The notes beneath the pieces are model-generated. The model did no database searches, was not told where the DNA came from, and worked only from the letters and a program-made list of their open reading frames with translations. A stretch of DNA of 64,000 bases, from positions 19,084,134 through 19,148,133 of the forward strand of contig CP136065.1 of NCBI GenBank assembly GCA_032622095.1, given 5' to 3'. Each line of letters starts with the position of its first letter. Positions within the stretch are counted from its first letter, which is position 1. Below, in pieces: positions 23,096-33,961 of this stretch. The DNA is from Siphonodentalium dalli (Eukaryota > Mollusca > Scaphopoda > Gadilida > Siphonodentaliidae). The translations under genes were made by a program, and so were the position numbers.

Positions 23096-23410
23096 TTGCG
23101 AAAACCCTGTGCCAATGCATTCTGTTATATATGCGAGTCGACCATAGGTCACCTCGCATATATAAGATAATGCATTGGCCTAACAAATTTCATATTATAT
23201 TTATTATTGTTAAATAATTGTAAGAAATAATGAAAACAAATTATAATTTGTTTTAAAGAATGTAAGAAAAAAATATATAAATTGATAAAGAATGTAAGAA
23301 ACAATGATAGAAAACGATAAAATTGTTAAAGAATGTAAGACAAAATGTTAAAAATGATAAAATTGTTAAAGAATATAAGCAAAAATGTAAAAAAAATAAT
23401 TAAAAATATC
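23096..23410 (+). mobile_element. Hairpin MITE fragment, probably family C, with expanded spacer array
   Basis: GCGAAAACCCTGTGCC leads into one complete palindrome (about 23111-23180) and then an AT-rich array of about 31-bp units resembling AAATTGTTAAAGAATGTAAG. The second palindrome and right terminus are absent. The GCGAAAAC arm matches the inner arm of the family C copy at 35366. The array stops about 80 bp before the GPCR TM7 exon. Confidence 0.72.
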
Positions 23411-23490
23411 AAACCTACGTGTTCTTGATATGTAAAACAAATTGTAAAACAGTGAAAATAAATAACCGAAAACAATTCTTACATTTTCAG

Positions 23491-23712
23491 GTCGTCAAAA
23501 TGCTCATTATCGTGGTGACTATGTTCGGAGTGTGCTGGTTGCCGCTACATGTATTCATCTTAGTGATAGACTTCAACCCAGAACTCATAGTTTATAAATC
23601 TGAAGCAGACGAGAAATTTTTCATAGGTGTATACTACAGTGTCCACTGGCTGGCGATGTCCAACAGCTTTGCAAACCCTATCATATACGGGTTCACTAAC
23701 GAGAGTTTTAGG
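23491..23712 (+). CDS. Neuropeptide-type rhodopsin-family GPCR, internal exon (TM6-ECL3-TM7)
   Basis: A 74-codon internal exon of a class A GPCR of the plasma membrane. It starts VVKMLIIVV, the usual lead-in to TM6. It has the TM6 switch motif CWLP at exon residues 15-18 and an extracellular loop containing DFNPELI. TM7 has HWLAMSNSFANPIIY, with the NPxxY motif at residues 62-66, and the exon ends GFTNESFR at the start of helix 8. The NPIIYGF/NE.FR pattern is like NPFF, tachykinin and RYamide receptors; the exact ligand cannot be told. Splice sites are clear: TTCTTACATTTTCAG before GTC and AGG|GTAAGT after, both phase 0. The exon ends of TM1-TM5 were not found in the window. The frame stays open to 23964, so intron retention would give a different tail. 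Confidence 0.93.
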
Positions 23713-24130
23713 GTAAGTCTGGCAAAATACTTTAAAATTCAAATACTGTATTGCTCACACATGCGTTTAATACGGGTTCACAACCGAGAGCGTCTGTCTA
23801 AGTCTGAAAAAGACTTCTCGATTAACATGCATAATACTAGTCCACAAACGAATTACTTCGAATTCGTGCATATAACACACATTCACAAACGACAGCTTAT
23901 GTGTACATCTCAAATCATTACTTCAGATTTAATAAGAACTGGGTGTATTAACATGATTGTATAATACGTGTTCACACACCAGAGCTCCATGCTAGGCCTA
24001 AAATCGTTACTTCGAATTTAATAAGAACTGAATGTATTAACATGCCTGTATAATACGGGTTCACACACCAGAGCTCCATGCTACATGTGGGTCTAAAATC
24101 GTTACTTCGAATTTCATAATACATATGTAC
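23685..24130 (+). repeat. Degenerate ~90-bp tandem array derived from the end of the TM7 exon
   Basis: The exon end ATACGGGTTCACTAACGAGA (23685 on) recurs downstream in changed form: at 23770 (ATACGGGTTCACAACCGAGA), near 23870 (ATAACACACATTCACAAACG), at 23964 (ATACGTGTTCACACACCAGA) and at 24053 (ATACGGGTTCACACACCAGA). Spacing is about 85-100 bp. The last two units also share CGTTACTTCGAATTT segments. The donor GGTAAGT is lost in the later copies (TCTAAGT, GCTAGGC). Confidence 0.7.
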
Positions 24131-24749
24131 ATGAACATGTATAAAAGTCAAAGCAACTAATTCAATTTTAACTATGAACACTGGGTTAATACTGGAGAGG
24201 ACTAACCGATCCCAGATGTCAGGGTGACTTTACTTCCACCGAAGCTCGACAATATCATGAATTGTCATATATTTAACTTCCCGGGGAACCAGATACACTG
24301 TTTTGGGTTCTTTTCCCTTTTGTCGTAATTAAGGCATCCGAACGTGATTGATACGTCATGTCTCGTCTCGTTCAGATTGGCTTCACCAAGTTCACGTGAC
24401 GCATGGCCACACAGAGTGCGTAGTTTGAATTTGCTTGAGATAAACTACGCAAATTAAACAGCGCACTGCATTCTGTTGTTGACAACTAAAGCGCCTATTC
24501 CAACACATGAGGGCATTCTTTTCATGCTAATTAACTTGAACGATTGTTCCCTGGACCACAGCTCGTGATTTAAGCCGAAGTATAAACTGGTAGTGACTCG
24601 TGCGTCCATGTTCATGGCCCATTAAGGCCCACACACACTTGAGCAATTGAGCTTAGAAGCTACTGCTCTAAGCAATATCACTTATAGTCAACTGGGTGTT
24701 TATTCTGAGCAATCGGACTCGCACATCACAAATGTATGATATGGTTTAA

Positions 24750-25126
24750 CCCTTTACCCAACAGAAGGGCCCTGTGCCAATGCATTCTCTTATATATGCG
24801 AGGCGACGCATATATAAGAGAATGCATTGGCTTAACACATTAAAAATTATAAAATTGTTAAAGAATGTAAGAAACAATGGTAAAAAGTGTTAAAAAAAAG
24901 TTTTTTTTAGGCCAATGCATTCTCTTATATATGCGAGGCTACCTATGACCGACTCGCATATATAAGAGAATGCATTGGCACAGGCATAACTATAACCATC
25001 ACAATGTGGTCAATGAGCCGGTTCCAATGATATCCATATTTGTATGGTTTTATTGAGACAGACCCAAGATATTTTAGGCTGTTGAAGCTTCATTTGGCCG
25101 GTTTTGGCCGGTTTGTTGGGTAAAGG
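24750..25126 (-). mobile_element. Hairpin MITE, family A, right terminus damaged
   Basis: TTAA lies on the left at 24746-24749 with a normal CCCTTTACCCAACA end. The right end reads GTTGGGTAAAGG and then TATATG, so the last bases and the second TTAA are lost. The left palindrome lacks its tip (GAGGCGAC joins GCATATATAAG); the right one is intact. The long arm is on the right. It lies 1 kb inside the large GPCR intron. Confidence 0.82.
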
Positions 25127-25129
25127 TAT

Positions 25130-27670
25130 ATGCCGATATTTGTTATATCTCCCTAAACACCTGACAGCTTCATTAGTGAAAATCAGAACATCAAACCATA
25201 GATTACCAATCGAAAAAGTGCGATGGCATAAAACAGAGAGTAAGATGTGCGATACATGTAAATCTGACACAATCTGAGACGAGTATCATTTGGTACTCGT
25301 CTGTGACAAATATAAATATAAAAGCGCCATATCCCAAAATATTACTGGGAAAATCCTTCGCGCGAAAAGTTTCATGGGCTCTTGTCAATAGAAAATATCT
25401 CTTGATTGAAACAACTCTCTATTTTTCTAAAAACTGCCTTTAGAGAAGTCTCTTAAGTGCAATTAATTGTATACCATGTGGAAGGCAGCTGAATTAGCTC
25501 ATTGCATGGTCAAAATTTCAAATTGATAGTCAAAAGGACATTGAAAACATAAGAAGAATATAACTTATATACACACACGATATTAAAAGAACAAAATAAG
25601 GAACACGAAAAAAAAAACCAAACAACACGTTTGTAGGGAAGGGTCTCATTTCCATTGTGTACATATTGTATATAAAATATTGTATATGTGTTATTGCATG
25701 TTACTCATTAATTTGTTTCTTCGCAATAAAGCATTCATTCAAACCAGATTACTAAGCCAAGATTGATGGACATTAGGCTTCCCTTAATGTGTAAGGTATA
25801 CCTGCTGTGGAATGTAGGCGATCCGCTGGTGATAGTACCGCATGTCTTTTAGTTGTCTGGAAGTAATTAAAACATATTATCGACTTGTTCAGATGCGTGA
25901 AACTGATCAGTTAGTATTCGATGGGCTATGTCAACTGAGAAATGTAGCATTCTTCTAACATCGCCGAAAGCGTCAAGCAAATCGACCGTACCACTCCATA
26001 TAGGAAACATCGTCTCAATTGTAAATATTTACTTCTATTGGTGATAAACTAACGAAAACGATTCGCCACCAAGAGTCACTGCGTTTAATTCATATACAAG
26101 AATGACGGTGTGTGACAATATGATAATTGTGAAAAATAACTAGTTTGAGCAAGATATTCTCCGTTTCTATTTGATCACCATACAGGAGTGTTGCACATTA
26201 CTTTAGCATCTCAAATAGCTTAGCATGATTACTCAAGTCAAAGGTAAACCTCGCGGGCAACATTGCTTGAGAGTCCGATTGTTAAGCTCGATTGCTCAAA
26301 TCTCCGGTGCCTTTAGACATTCAATGTCGGAGATGTTGTGTTGGACGTACATCTCTATTTTCCATTGTTTCATCAGTATAGACCGTATTTTGTTTTAGAA
26401 TGGCTGTCCCTATGCATTTAGCCAACAACCAATTCCTCCAGATAATATTTGGTCGTACATGTCTATTTCCTCACAGACTCGCAGCATATTTCAATTGCAT
26501 TTGCCTGTTTCTTGATCTCTCGTGGTGTCCATTATTCATTCATACTCACCTGCCGTGTTTCGGTGCATATGACTGTGTAGAATTTCTGGTGTGTACATAT
26601 TCTGCTATCCCTTACCTGATTACCAATCTGGAAGTTCTGCATTCAAATGTACACCGACTGTATCACGTTTATAGTATGCAATATTAGTCGACAATTTAAA
26701 AACCCACAACCACTGTGTATTTACAAATATAATTGTCAGCATACGCCACTATAAACATTTCTGGATAAAATCTTACTCTGGGGTGTGACGTTTTTTCTTC
26801 CCCATATATGTAATATTACCATACGCTAGCGTAATTAACGAACCACGGCTAAGCCACACACATAAGGGTATATATGTGGCCATTTTTAAATATTATAAAT
26901 TCATAGATGTGTATTCCCATCAAATATGCTACGAATGAACCTGTAATTCAATATGCATAATTATGATAAGCATGAGTCTATGGTTTCATCAACGTTGGGG
27001 TTACATAGTAGATGTAATAATAATACTAATGGTTTCAGCAATATTTATTTGCCCCAATTAATATAACATTTATGATGAACAACATTTTGATGATGGAAAC
27101 ATGAGTAGAATAGAAAAGGGGAAAAGGATTTAGCAGCAAGCAGATATCTGCTTTTGTTGAGCTATCTCCTCAGACAAATAGAAAGATTGTAGAAATCAAG
27201 AAAGCGTGAATGGCAAGTGGCCGAGTTCGAGAAACAATAGGTTTACGAAATGATGGTATATTAATATTATGATGTACAGACGAGTTTACAATATGTGTTG
27301 AAAGGATAAGTAAGCTTATGTGGGTAATAAGGAGAGGGAGTATATTCACAAGGAATACGAGACAGAGAAAGGTAGACCGGTAGAGATAAAGAGTGTGTAT
27401 GTGAAAGAAAAGTCGGTACCACTGTTATGAAAACTTTGAAACTAACTTATGAAACGAACTATTTTAAAATGTACATAGGAGATTGTTTTTAAACTATATG
27501 TGGAAACTAAACATGGAAACTCCATGGGATGTCGGTGCTATGCCGTTAGTGTATTGTTTGAAACGACCGCTTTTTTTGAATAAAGTATTCCGTAGCTCTG
27601 AATATTTCATTATTTATTTCAGATGATAGCAATGGTATGCCTTTGAGTAAGATCTTGGTATTTAGGAAAG
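25130..27670. other. Intron sequence without supported features
   Basis: Inside the GPCR intron. AT-rich and unique-looking. The 95-codon frame at 26400 is hydrophobic in part but lacks family motifs. An AATAAA at 25725 has no associated coding sequence. Confidence 0.55.
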
Positions 27671-27671
27671 T

Positions 27672-27716
27672 CGGGTCAATAATACTAATAATGGTGCTTA
27701 TATAGCGCTTATGTCC
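27672..27716 (-). mobile_element. LINE 3' tail remnant
   Basis: On the minus strand this reads GGACATAAGCGCTATATAAG, then a run of ATTATTAGTATTATT, the same kind of LINE terminus as at 28595-28637. Only the tail survives. It abuts the 31-bp tandem repeat at 27715. Confidence 0.55.
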
Positions 27717-27838
27717 GGTATCATGAAGTACGCCCAAATAAAGCTCCGGTATCATGAAGTACGCCCAAATAAAGCTCCGGTATCATGAGGTACGCCCAAA
27801 TAAAGCTCCGGTATCATGAAGTACGCCCAAATAAAGCT
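27715..27838 (+). repeat. 31-bp tandem repeat made across a LINE/MITE junction, four copies
   Basis: Each unit is CCGGTATCATGAAGT followed by ACGCCCAAATAAAGCT. The second half is exactly the long-arm sequence of the family A MITE; the first half follows on from the LINE tail at 27672-27716. One unit has GAGGT for GAAGT. The last unit runs into the rest of the MITE. Confidence 0.85.
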
Positions 27839-28172
27839 ACAACAGCCTAAAATATCTTCGGTCTGTCTCAATAGAACCATACAAATATGGATATCATTGG
27901 AACCGGTTCATTGGCCACATTGTGATGGTTACAGTTATGCCCTGTGCCAATGCATTCCCTTATATATGCGAGTCGACCATAGGTCGCCTCGCATATATAA
28001 GAGAATGCATTGGCCTAAAACATTTTTTAACACTTTTTACCATTTTTTCTTACATTCTTTAACAATTTTATAATTTTTAATGTGTTAACCCAATGCATTC
28101 TCTTATATATGCGAGGCGACCTATGGTCGACTCGCATATATAAGAGAATGCATTGGCACAGGGCCCTTCTGT
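27823..28172 (+). mobile_element. Hairpin MITE, family A, truncated at both ends
   Basis: The long arm begins abruptly at ACGCCCAAATAAAGCT, without the terminal repeat and TTAA. The right side stops within GGGCCCTTCTGT before GTTGGGTAAAGGG. Both palindromes are present (about 27951-28015 and 28091-28158). The left break abuts a four-copy 31-bp tandem repeat built across the break, and the right break is followed by a LINE fragment. The element was therefore cut and rearranged after insertion. Confidence 0.78.
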
Positions 28173-28189
28173 GCGTCATTCTGTTATTA

Positions 28190-28637
28190 AAAATCAGAAT
28201 CTAGTTCAAGTATTCTCCCTGTATTGCCTCAATATTTTGATAAACTTTTAAGTATGTATGTTCCACCTACGAATCTGAGGTCAAAGGCACAAGCTCTAAT
28301 GGATATTCCATCAAAAAATTTAAAAACTTATGGCGATAGAGCATTTGATTCGTATGCGCCAAATGTTTGGAACTCACTGAGACACGACACAAGATTTCCA
28401 AACTCTCTGACCAAATTCAAAACTTTGTTAAACAGTGAATTATTCTGTGCTCACTATGGGGAAGTTACCTCAGATGTTGTTTAATTATTTTGTTGTATGT
28501 GTATATCTATAGGTATGTGGTGTGTATAGATGTATGTATATCACGTGTGGTAGAGGGCAGGGTACTAGTAGGAATGTAAGCGCTCTGGGCCATATGGGAT
28601 AAAGCGCTATATAAAAACTATTTATTATTATTATTAT
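28190..28637 (+). pseudogene. Non-LTR retrotransposon 3' fragment
   Basis: A frame at 28224-28484 includes KNLKTYGDRAFDSYAPNVWN and TKFKTLLNSELF, the usual C-terminal tail of CR1/L2-group reverse transcriptases. After the stop come AAGCGCTATATAAAAACT and a TAT-rich tail of (TTA) units to about 28637, a common LINE 3' end. It is severely 5'-truncated, as expected of failed target-primed reverse transcription. Confidence 0.82.
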
Positions 28638-28934
28638 CATGTGCGCACCCTAAGCAGAATAGTACCCCAGATGTTGAGTAATTCCGAGTCTTGTGCCTGC
28701 TGTCATTGCAGTCGCTTCACTAGAACGGTTTGCCCTTACGCAACAACCAGGTCCCTATTTCTCGTCTCGGTACGACGAAGCGAGCACGGTGCAAGTGACC
28801 TAGCCCAAGTGTCATAACCTGGCGCCGATTTTAAACAGCGTGCGGCTCTACTACACACACCACTTAATCCGACCAAGCCTCTGTTGTGGAGACGACCGTC
28901 CACCGGCGTTCGAGAACTCATGCCGGTGCGTTAA

Positions 28935-29232
28935 CCCTTTAACCAACAAAACGGCCAAAAACGCCCAAATAAAGCTTCAACAGCCTAAAATATCTTCGGT
29001 CTGTCTCAATAACACCATGCAAATATGGATATCAATGGAACCGGTTCATTGACCACATTGTGATGGTTACAGTTATGCCATGTGCCAATGCATTATCTTA
29101 TATATGCGAGTCGACCATAGGTCGCCTCGCATATATAAGATAATGCATTGGCCTAACTTTTATCATTTTAAATATGTGTTAAGCCAATGCATTCTCTTAT
29201 ATATGCGAGGCGACCTTCTGTTGGGTAAAGGG
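28935..29232 (+). mobile_element. Hairpin MITE, family A, right palindrome cut in half
   Basis: TTAA lies at 28931-28934 and 29233-29236, with the long arm on the left. The left palindrome is complete, with TTATC changes in both outer stems that preserve pairing. The right palindrome stops at GCGAGGCGACC and joins directly to TTCTGTTGGGTAAAGGG, so the second half of the hairpin is deleted. The termini and target duplication remain, which fits a deletion after or during insertion. Confidence 0.85.
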
Positions 29233-29239
29233 TTAACAG

Positions 29240-30480
29240 CATTACAAGTATCTAACTACTGGGCTACCGAACTCCATGTGCATCTTGAACCATGTCGCAA
29301 AATTCCGAAGCGGTTAGACACTGAATAATTGTGTTTGAACACCATAGCCAATGCACTTAAGAAAATTAACCAAAGATGGAGAAAGTACGTAAATGTAACA
29401 AAAGGAAGTATAATTCGTGAAAGAGTCCTCATTCATTCATACAGACAGGTCAAATTGTGGCTAATCAGCAATTCTCAAATGCACTTCACGTTGGGTCCGA
29501 TCACCATAAATCACTGAGCCATAGACTGATAGACGATTAGGCTGTCCTAGAATCCGATAGTTGCAGACATGTTGGTTAATTTGTGTGGCGATAACGAGCA
29601 TTTCAACAAGCCACTCGGCAGAGTGATGAAACGTCTGATTATATGAGGGGAATGATCGGATGTTGGTGTTGCGTAATACTGTGCGTATTCTCATCATATT
29701 CTGACTATATTCTAAAGGTCGCGCTTCTAATGGTTTGAGATAAGTTTGGTTATCGCTACATGTGATGATATATTTCCTATCTTCATTTCCAATTTCCATT
29801 GAGCCTGCTAATATACATTCTCGTTAATTTGACGTGGTATGTCGATAACATGGGCGAAGGATACATGTCATGATATGCACCTAAAGACTTCAGACGCGTT
29901 TCCAAATAATCATTCACACAACATGACTGTTACGCTATAAAGTCAGAACGGTTCCTCCACAGTATGATAATCAGCCTGTGATATAACTAATCTCAACTGA
30001 CACTGAAAGCGTTATATACAAGCCACTACTGAAATCTATCATGTTAGGTACAATTACCAGGGACGTTATCATCATGTGCAGTTCCTGCATATAGCTGTGA
30101 TCTATCTGGGATTGCCTGGTACGCGCGATTTTACGTTAGAATATGCTTGTGCTCGCCGGCACCTGACATGTTTATTCCACATGCGATTGTGACATGTGAA
30201 TATCTGCAATACGACTCTGTATTGTTATGTTGTAATCGGTGTGACTAAAGTGCGCCAGATCGTCTATGGGTGATTGTAATTGCCAAAACAATGCGGGGTT
30301 ATCCGAAACCCCACCCACACGCGGCCGCTATTAACCCCATAGCTTGCCATAATTGTAATGTTATGAATACATTGACATGACACATAGACCATGTGACCCT
30401 CGTACCGCTAAGTACACGACCCGCCCTTGTTCCTTCGCGAATATAGTCGATGATAGTTCCCGTATATACATATATGTTTT
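29240..30480. other. Intron sequence, one unassigned 112-codon minus frame
   Basis: The frame at 29799-29461 has protein-like composition, but its length is within what chance gives in a window this size. It has no motif I recognise and is not called as a gene. The rest is featureless. Confidence 0.5.
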
Positions 30481-30483
30481 GAG

Positions 30484-30622
30484 TTCTTACTGGTACGAGG
30501 GCAACAGGAGGGCATGCAGATCGGCCCTCCTGTGGCCCTCGTATAACCTGGTTTAAACCTACATTGGCGGTCCAGCCAAACCGGGTCTAAGGGGGCGTTT
30601 TTGTCATTCAGTTACCAACTAA
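30484..30622. repeat. Short strong hairpin and family E end piece
   Basis: TACGAGGGCAACAGGAGGGC and GCCCTCCTGTGGCCCTCGTA (about 30493-30545) form a 20-bp stem with one mismatch and a 10-base loop. Immediately after, 30546-30622 is the minus-strand counterpart of 48211-48290. Confidence 0.65.
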
Positions 30623-31019
30623 TTGAGACCTCGATTTGGTGATCTGAGCATACAGTCAAACTACCCTCTTACCTATCGGACCAAAAGGTTATTGACATGT
30701 CATAAATCATCGCGAACGCGTGCACGATTTATTCATTGAGAAATGAGTATCGCTCATGGACCATTAATCCTATCTCTTTGTGGGTTTAGATTCAATTTGA
30801 CATAGGCGTGGCTTGGTGTAGTCCATATTTTGGACCAGTCCATGGACCAGTCCATCCATATTAGGGAGTAGGGGTGTCAGGTAGCGTACCTTAGTGTCAT
30901 TTACTAACTACTCATGTTTCTCAACACGAGCTTCACGCGCTGTTTATCACTTTGTTTGTGATTGATTTTCTGCAAGATGCTTTACCCGCAAAGACAAAAT
31001 ATGGTGTATCTACATGTAT

Positions 31020-31345
31020 ATATAGAGGATCTCACATGAGTTTCTATTTTATACGGAATTTAATTCACTAAATTCGATTTGAGCCGAGGTTTACCGAGGC
31101 TCAAATAGAATTTAGAGGACGAGGTTGATAAATTACGTATAAAATAGGACGAGTGTGAGATACCTTTTACCACATGATCAAATAAACCCGAAGCAACGCG
31201 AAATATTCATCGAAAACAACAATCATAAACTACAGCGATCGCAAGTTATTTGCACGCGCTGATATTAAACGTGTCTATTACCGATAATTATGAAACTGCT
31301 TTTATGGCCAAATTATGTGATAAATGTATATATTAAAGGATATAG
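31020..31345 (+). repeat. Old repeat with imperfect hairpin at 31030-31160
   Basis: TCTATTTTATACG and CGTATAAAATAGGA, then AAATTCGATTTGAGCC and GAGGCTCAAATAGAATTT, form an imperfect stem around GAGGTTTACC. It shares blocks with 6600-7115. No coding sequence was seen. Confidence 0.6.
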
Positions 31346-32154
31346 GAGCTGTATATATGTTTGTCCGTTAGTCTGTTTGCAACTGTTCTAAAAATGATTT
31401 AAAAATAAGAATAATTGAATTTGAAATAAAATGAAAAAATTGTGTTGTTAAATTGAGCAAGGAGTTGTATCTAACAAGAAACAATATTTAAAATTTATAT
31501 TAATATTTGTTTGTTTTCAATATAATTAAAAAAAATTATCAAATGATCAAAATGTGCGCAAATGTGACGCAGGCTCCTGTCGCTCGAAGGGGTCGCAGGA
31601 CCCTCTGACGCTGCATGAATAAAGGCTCCATAATCGTGTCAATCCTGGACCAAGAGGTCAGTCAAGTAAAAGCAATTTGCTTATGAGTACACACCAGAAG
31701 CGGCATCTGAACTGTTTAAAGTGGGCAACTATATAGAGGCACAGCATTTAATAAAGAAATATCCAAAAGTTCCCAGGTTTTGAACTGGTGGAATATTATG
31801 GAAATTTATGAGCGGAGCCAGAGTAGAGCTTTGTGGCATGATCTACATAAAAATAAGTTATCAAATTTGACTCATATAGCAATATAAGTTTAGGATCGCA
31901 AACCTTTCAAATGAATTCGTAGAAAACACCAGTATTTGTGATTGCCACAAGCCAAAAAACAAAAACACAATATAGTTGTAAAATCATACTGAAGGAACGT
32001 GTCAATATCTGAGCAAAGCTCGCATGGGAATGAATCAACTGTGACATGATAACACCAGTCGGCAACCGCCACTTGGACATGCCCTCACTCGAGATAATTT
32101 ACAGCTCCACCCTTTGATTGATTGTCTGACAATTCTAAACCGCGATGAAGAAAA

Positions 32155-32602
32155 GACGGATTCGTCATCTCAAGTTTAGCCTCGAGAAAGCTGGTTTAGC
32201 TGGACCACCTAATTAGATGGTTTAGTTGCCGGTTTAAGCTTATAAAACGCAAATAAAACATCGAAATTGACAAAAACTTATCCCCACACGCTTTATAGGT
32301 GTGAGTGCTTCTCGCTTATAAATTTCCAATCAAAATATGGTCGCTGTCGAAATTATTGATTTTTGCAATCAATAAAACGAGGCGGTCCGCATTAGGAAAG
32401 TACGATTAATTTTCTCGACGATACAGAGACACTACTGTTAAACCACTGGTCTGGCTGGACCAGGTTTCAACCAGAGATGACGAATGCGTCACTTAGACCT
32501 GCGGTCGCGGGTTTAAACCACGGATTTTGTTGACTCACGGCGGTTTAAACCTAGAGGTTTACGTAGACCAGGTTTAAACCTGAGATGACGAATCGGGCCA
32601 TA
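32155..32602 (+). mobile_element. Fold-back repeat family E, main copy
   Basis: GGATTCGTCATCTCAAGTTT on the left and AAACCTGAGATGACGAATC on the right are inverted ends. Inner words TGGTTTAGCTGGACCAC and GGTCTGGCTGGACCAG are also shared. Parts recur: 47815-47962 is the inverted copy of the left end, and 30543-30622 (minus) matches 48211-48290 (plus) through GGTTTGGCTGGACC and GTTTAAACCAGGTT. Confidence 0.65.
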
Positions 32603-32903
32603 CAGTCCACCCAGATGATTATGTTTCTCCATCTAGCTAACGACCACATGACTACTTATCCATTCAGAACAGGCTACGACAACCGCTACCATCAAGGCCT
32701 ATGAAGGAAACGTTTGGAAAAATAAAAACTCAAGGGGTTGGGTGCAAATGGAATTGTGCAAGCTCGTGGGATTTGTCTGGTTCAAGGGGAGGAGGTGCAG
32801 TTGGAAATTCCAATGTGGAACCCCACGGAGACCCTATAAGCACGCCCCTATGTGGCATCGGTGAAATCGCTTTGGTCAGCTGATATCGGATTCAGTTTTT
32901 TTT

Positions 32904-33004
32904 GGTCTGGCCTAAACTGACGAGAACTCGCAGTGAATTATCCATTACCAGAGAACTGACGAGAGCGCGTTCATTACCAGTAATCATTTTGTCATCACGT
33001 CACT
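32904..33004 (+). repeat. Direct repeat partner of 34918-35020
   Basis: TGGCCTAAACTGACGAGAAC, CATTACCAGAG and GCGCGTTCA with AGTAATCAT match 34918-35020 in order, with substitutions. The two copies are about 2 kb apart. The short open frames at 32701-33147 show no recognisable protein. Confidence 0.65.
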
Positions 33005-33961
33005 ATAATATGTGGGGATTTTGGACAAGTTCGAAAGGATGTCTGGAAATTAGTAGGATGCTTGCGACAGTCCTGCATCACATTCACAGACAACGCTGTG
33101 TTTGGGATATACAGGGCTTTCTCGGATGGCGTGATCAGGGTTTATAACTAGAATACAAAATAAGAGAGTTCGAATTTAAAGTTTTCTGAGATATTTGAGT
33201 CAAGAGGCCGACAGACTATTCTGTCTACTGCAAATGTAGCATTATTTGGAACAGTATCCTATTAGCTCATTTGACAATAACTTCGCTGAATGTATAGTTA
33301 AATTTACAACTTTTTATTTTGGTGTTTATTGAATTATACACACTACACTAGGAAATTAGTGTTTTGATAGAACTTGTGAGAAACATGTTATTGGCTTATT
33401 CCTTCTTAAGTATACATGAAGACATAATGCTATCCACTTTCATCTACAGTGTAGAATTGCACAAAAGGTGTTATATATCAACATTTTGTTGAACGCAATT
33501 TGGTATCGGGAGCATGTTGGTCAGCATTCGTCGAATATTCGCCAGGCCGCCAAATATTCGAGGTGGTGAAAAATAACATATTTCAAAGCTCGAAATCTGA
33601 TAACTCTGCTCTTTGATGGGTGGGTTATTCGACTCAAATCTCATATTTTTACCCCAGATGTCGAAGAAATTGTAATTTAGGGGCGTTAAATCGGATTATG
33701 TATCTTGAAGCTGCTAATTTTTAGGAAGAAATACCGAGTTGTATCACGGGTTATGCATGCATATTAAGAACATCACATGAATTATGAGACGTTGTTGAGT
33801 CCCTCTCCTCGATTCTCTTTTGAATACCGAACTATATCAGGTGTGTCTGGAAATAAAATACCGAATTTGCACAAGCGGCTGCAATATTTCTTTCCAGACA
33901 TAAATCCGACGTTACAGATACTCAACCAAAAAACTGTATGTATTCTCTTTATTATATGCGC

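Noticed and set aside
26400-26687. 95-codon hydrophobic frame as a missing GPCR exon
   Set aside because: It lies downstream of the TM7 exon, has no family motif and no matching splice phases.
29461-29799. 112-codon minus frame as a hypothetical gene or exon
   Set aside because: Protein-like composition and an AG before the start were noted, but nothing identifies it and the length is not significant.
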